A stretch of DNA of 64,000 nucleotides from Pseudovibrio exalbescens (lineage in GTDB: Bacteria > Pseudomonadota > Alphaproteobacteria > Rhizobiales > Stappiaceae): NCBI RefSeq assembly GCF_028737195.1, contig NZ_JAQZAJ010000005.1:338168-402167 (forward strand), in the 5' to 3' direction. Each line of letters opens with the position of its first letter. The first letter of the stretch is position 1. Made by a program: the position numbers and the translations under genes. Positions 61,445 to 64,000 of the stretch are shown piece after piece. The notes under the pieces were generated by a model. The model had not been told where the DNA came from. It searched no databases and worked only from the letters and a program-made list of their open reading frames with translations.

Positions 61445-62565
61445 CCGGCTGGTTTTCTCTCACCCGCTTGTGGGCCTTGTTCCTCAAGGAATTCGTCCAG
61501 ATGCGCCGGGACCGCATTACCTTTGGCATGATGCTGGGCATCCCGATCATGCAGCTGCTCTTGTTTGGCTATGCCATCAACAACGATCCACGCGACCTGC
61601 CCGCCGCGCTGGTCGCAACGGGCAATGACCCTTACACCCGCGCCATTGTGCAGGCGCTGGAGGTATCGGACTACTACCGTTTTACCACGGTCAACAGCTC
61701 GGCTGCAAAGGCCGATCAGATGCTCGTGCGCGGCGAGGTGGCGTTTGTGGTCACCATTCCCTCTGACCTTGCGGTGCGCATGGAGCGGCAGGAAAAACCT
61801 CAGATCCTCGTGGAAGCAGATGCCACCGACCCTGCGGCGTCCAGCGCTGCCATATCCGCCCTGCCGGAGATTGCGCGTCAGGCCTTTTCCCGCGTGAACA
61901 TGACCGCCCCTGAAGAACAGCGGGGGCTCGAGGTGGTGGTGCACCGGCGCTATAACCCGGAGGCGATATCGCAATACAATGTGGTTCCAGGGCTCCTGGG
62001 TGTGATCTTGCAGCTGACGATGGTGATGATGACGTCCATGGCGCTGACGCGTGAGTATGAACGCGGCACCATGGAGAACCTGTTGGCCATGCCCGCGACG
62101 CCCGCCGAAATCATGCTGGGCAAGGTGTTGCCCTATCTGGGCGTTGGTGCCGTGCAGGTGGTTGTGGTGCTGGTTGCGGGGCGGCTTGTGTTTGACATAC
62201 CGTTTGTGGGCAGCGTCGGCCTGCTGTTTGCCACGACCATCATCTTTGTGTTTGCGCTGGTTCTGCTGGGATACTTCATTTCCACCATTGCCAAGACCCA
62301 GATGCAGGCCATGCAGATCACGTTCTTCTTCTTTCTGCCCTCTCTGCTGCTTTCCGGCTTCATGTTCCCGTTTCGCGGGATGCCGGACTGGGCCCAGGTG
62401 CTGGGAGAGATCTTTCCGCTCACCCATTTCCTGCGGGTGATCCGAGGGGTGATGTTGAAAGGGGCCGAATGGCCTGACGTGGCAGCGTCGAGCTACGCGC
62501 TCCTTGCGTTTGTGCTGGGATTTGCCGTGCTGGCCCTATTGCGTTTCAAACGCACCTTGGACTAG
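61441..62565 (+). CDS. ABC-2 type exporter permease (YbhS/YbhR-like)
   Basis: 374 residues. One N-terminal helix (FGMMLGIPIMQLLLFGYAINN) is followed by a large periplasmic loop and five C-terminal helices (VVPGLLGVILQLTMVMMTSMALTREYERGTMENLLAMP, the ABC-2 core). The C-terminus has FFFLPSLLLSGFMFPFRGMPDWAQ and FLRVIRGVMLKG. It is the only permease in the cluster; E. coli has two (YbhS and YbhR). It must therefore dimerise with itself. Its stop overlaps the convergent ROK gene by 4 bp. Confidence 0.92.
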   Translation: MTGWFSLTRLWALFLKEFVQMRRDRITFGMMLGIPIMQLLLFGYAINNDPRDLPAALVATGNDPYTRAIVQALEVSDYYRFTTVNSSAAKADQMLVRGEVAFVVTIPSDLAVRMERQEKPQILVEADATDPAASSAAISALPEIARQAFSRVNMTAPEEQRGLEVVVHRRYNPEAISQYNVVPGLLGVILQLTMVMMTSMALTREYERGTMENLLAMPATPAEIMLGKVLPYLGVGAVQVVVVLVAGRLVFDIPFVGSVGLLFATTIIFVFALVLLGYFISTIAKTQMQAMQITFFFFLPSLLLSGFMFPFRGMPDWAQVLGEIFPLTHFLRVIRGVMLKGAEWPDVAASSYALLAFVLGFAVLALLRFKRTLD

Positions 62566-63482
62566 CCCGCCCAAGCATTACGCGCTGCAAGTGCTGCGCC
62601 CCATGCGCCACTGCTGTCCCCGTGCTCCGCCAAGCAGAGCGCGGGGGCTTCTGTCTTCGGCAGCAGCTTTTTTGAAAGGGGCTTGGCTATGCGGTTGGTC
62701 AGATCCGGGAGGTTTGACAGCCCCCCGCCGAAGATGACCACCTCTGGGTCAAAGGTGACTTGCAAATCTGCGACCAGGCTGGCCAGCAGCTCTGCCCATA
62801 ACGCAAGCGAGCGCCTTGCCAGCTGATCCCCAGCTGCCTCCAGAGAAATCAACTCCTTGGGACTGAGGGGCCTTCCCCCAGAATGCTCATGAATCTGCGA
62901 CAGGCCGGGACCGCGCAGCAATGTCTCATAACAACCGGTCTTGCCACAGCCGCATGTGACCAAAGGAAGATCCAGCCTTTGCGCCTCAATGGCCGGTATG
63001 CTGAGATGCCCCAACTCACCGCATGCGCCATTCCGGTCTGGCGGCAGCGTTCCATTGCAGACATAGCCACCGCCAACACCAGTGCCAATGATCAGGCCAA
63101 ACACAGAGGAATACCTCCGCCCGGCGCCGAGCATTGCTTCTGAAAGGGCAAAACAGTTGGCGTCATTTTCAAACCAGATGGGAAAACCGATCCGGTCCGA
63201 CAGCTCCTGCTTGAGGTTGCGTGTGCCGCCAGAAAGGTTTGCCGCAAAGCTGAAACCCCGCTCCCGTGCCTTCAAACCCGGCGTACCAATACCGATGGGC
63301 AATTGGTCTTGGGCGGCGTGTGTGAGGAGCCATCGGACTTCTTCCGCGAGCACATCCAGCAATACCTCAAACGAACCTGCTGGTGTTGCCACCCGGCGGG
63401 AGGCAAGCACCTGCCAGTTTTCCGAGAAGGCGGTTGCTTCAATCTTTGAGCCTCCAAGATCAATGCCGCCTGTCGCCATCAT
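62562..63482 (-). CDS. ROK-family sugar kinase
   Basis: 306 residues from the ATG at 63482 (an adjacent ATG at 63479 is equally possible; GGAGG lies upstream). The phosphate motif is GGIDLGGSKIEATAF, and the ROK signature includes LIIGTGVGGGYVCNG. The zinc site is CGCGKTGC (after a His in ELGHLSIP). FENDANCFALSEA supplies the catalytic Asp. It phosphorylates a hexose, such as fructose, mannose or N-acetylglucosamine, in the cytoplasm. It is not a ROK repressor because there is no N-terminal DNA-binding domain. It stands alone, convergent to the exporter permease. Confidence 0.88.
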   Translation of the reverse strand: MMATGGIDLGGSKIEATAFSENWQVLASRRVATPAGSFEVLLDVLAEEVRWLLTHAAQDQLPIGIGTPGLKARERGFSFAANLSGGTRNLKQELSDRIGFPIWFENDANCFALSEAMLGAGRRYSSVFGLIIGTGVGGGYVCNGTLPPDRNGACGELGHLSIPAIEAQRLDLPLVTCGCGKTGCYETLLRGPGLSQIHEHSGGRPLSPKELISLEAAGDQLARRSLALWAELLASLVADLQVTFDPEVVIFGGGLSNLPDLTNRIAKPLSKKLLPKTEAPALCLAEHGDSSGAWGAALAARNAWAG

Positions 63483-63570
63483 GGAAAGTTGCCTCCGCAC
63501 CAAACTGCCGTTGCAAATGCCTTAACGCGCCTGTGCCCCGCGAACAAGTTGAACGCGTTGCCGAGCGCAC

Positions 63571-63601
63571 AAAAAAGCCCCGGCACGAAATGCCGAGGCT
63601 T
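63571..63601 (-). terminator. Rho-independent terminator of the RTX-like gene
   Basis: On the minus strand AAGCCTCGGCA pairs with TGCCGGGGCTT (one G-U pair) around 5 bases and is followed by TTTT, 25 bp after the RTX-like stop. Confidence 0.88.
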
Positions 63602-63625
63602 CTTATTCACTCGCTACAGCGTTTT

Positions 63626-64000
63626 TTAGCCAACCATGACCGCTGTGTCTGACTGATGCGTATCGTCCAGAACCACGTTGATCACGTCGGTATCGTGAAC
63701 GCCATCAAGGTAGGCGATGGTCTGCCAGTTGCCAGAACCGTTTGTATCGACCTGGAAGTTGGTGCCCGTTCCAGAGCCGTCCTCTATGGCGCGAACCATA
63801 TCGGCCGTTTTGGCGGTGGCATCGCCATAGATCGCATCCAGCAGGCCAGAAACATCCATGGTATCGCCGTCAAGGTCGAACTCTGATGTGGAAACATCGA
63901 AGTCTTTGACAGTGTCCATGCCCCCATCAAGGGCCGCGAACACAAACACATCTTCGCCGTCTCCACCGTACAGCGTATCGCTGCCAGCGCCGCCGATCAG
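63626..64000 (-). CDS. C-terminal end of an RTX-type secreted calcium-binding protein (partial)
   Basis: The last 125 codons of a larger gene that continues beyond the right edge. At the edge is a nonapeptide repeat of the hemolysin type (LIGGAGSDTLYGGDGEDVFV). Then comes FDLDGDTMDVSGLLDAIYGDA and a C-terminal block ending VINVVLDDTHQSDTAVMVG, like type I secretion C-terminal targeting domains (Asp-rich, hydrophobic end). Such proteins leave the cell through an HlyBD/TolC-type channel and fold with calcium outside. What the missing N-terminal part does cannot be seen. A terminator follows. Confidence 0.85.
   Translation of the reverse strand: MIGGAGSDTLYGGDGEDVFVFAALDGGMDTVKDFDVSTSEFDLDGDTMDVSGLLDAIYGDATAKTADMVRAIEDGSGTGTNFQVDTNGSGNWQTIAYLDGVHDTDVINVVLDDTHQSDTAVMVG

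Noticed and set aside
61204..62427. 407-residue open frame on the minus strand
   Set aside because: Antisense to the exporter ATPase and permease; His/Gln-rich and without family features.

Overview
The window reads as chromosomal DNA of an alphaproteobacterium. Supporting signs are glcDEF with a divergent LysR gene, a CIO-type bd oxidase with a DUF2474 peptide, DUF1127 flanked by LysR genes, and TRAP and binding-protein ABC transporters. A marine or host-associated Hyphomicrobiales/Rhodobacterales type is plausible, but this is inference. No tRNA, rRNA, IS element, prophage or CRISPR array was seen. Coding density is high and most genes fall into recognisable metabolic operons.

Layout. 1-9 kb: a DUF1796 gene cut by the left edge, glycolate oxidase glcDEF with a divergent LysR regulator, a periplasmic cytochrome c, a LutA-like CCG protein and class II FBP aldolase. 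8.5-20.7 kb: a polar amino-acid ABC permease and binding protein without an ATPase, a Na/Pi symporter, an uncharacterised Cys-containing protein, an EamA transporter, two paralogous LysR genes around a DUF1127 gene, a membrane adenylate/guanylate cyclase, rsmE and xseA. 20.8-24 kb: a TRAP transporter. 24.2-37.7 kb: a block with an oxygen and iron theme. It holds a universal stress protein behind a perfect FNR/FixK-type box, a Pat-like acyl-CoA ligase/acetyltransferase, a TPP enzyme, a two-domain kinase, feoABC behind a compound palindromic region, a DUF805 protein and cydAB plus a small subunit.

37.7-52.2 kb: gmd-fcl for GDP-L-fucose, then a galactoside catabolic operon read leftward: binding protein, two permeases, alpha-galactosidase, a 40-codon ORF, dgoK, dgoA, an SMP-30 lactonase and GH42 beta-galactosidase, ending in a terminator. 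A divergent IclR gene and the ABC ATPase complete it. The genes imply uptake of alpha/beta-galactosides, hydrolysis to galactose and oxidative breakdown through galactonate (De Ley-Doudoroff) to pyruvate and glyceraldehyde 3-phosphate. Galactose dehydrogenase and galactonate dehydratase are not in the window. The 40-codon ORF before dgoK ends like a short-chain dehydrogenase and is stop/start coupled to dgoK, so it may be the stump of the missing dehydrogenase.

52.2-64 kb: a SulP transporter, a membrane-anchored isochorismatase-fold hydrolase, a class I amidotransferase, two convergent FAD amine oxidases, a CecR-type TetR gene with an HlyD/ABC export operon reduced to one ATPase and one permease, a ROK sugar kinase, and the C-terminal end of an RTX-type secreted protein at the right edge.

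I found no clearly new defence or mobile system. The best leads are the SDR stump in the galactoside operon, the FNR-like promoter of the Usp-Pat pair, the compound operator before feoA, and the LysR-DUF1127-LysR module.
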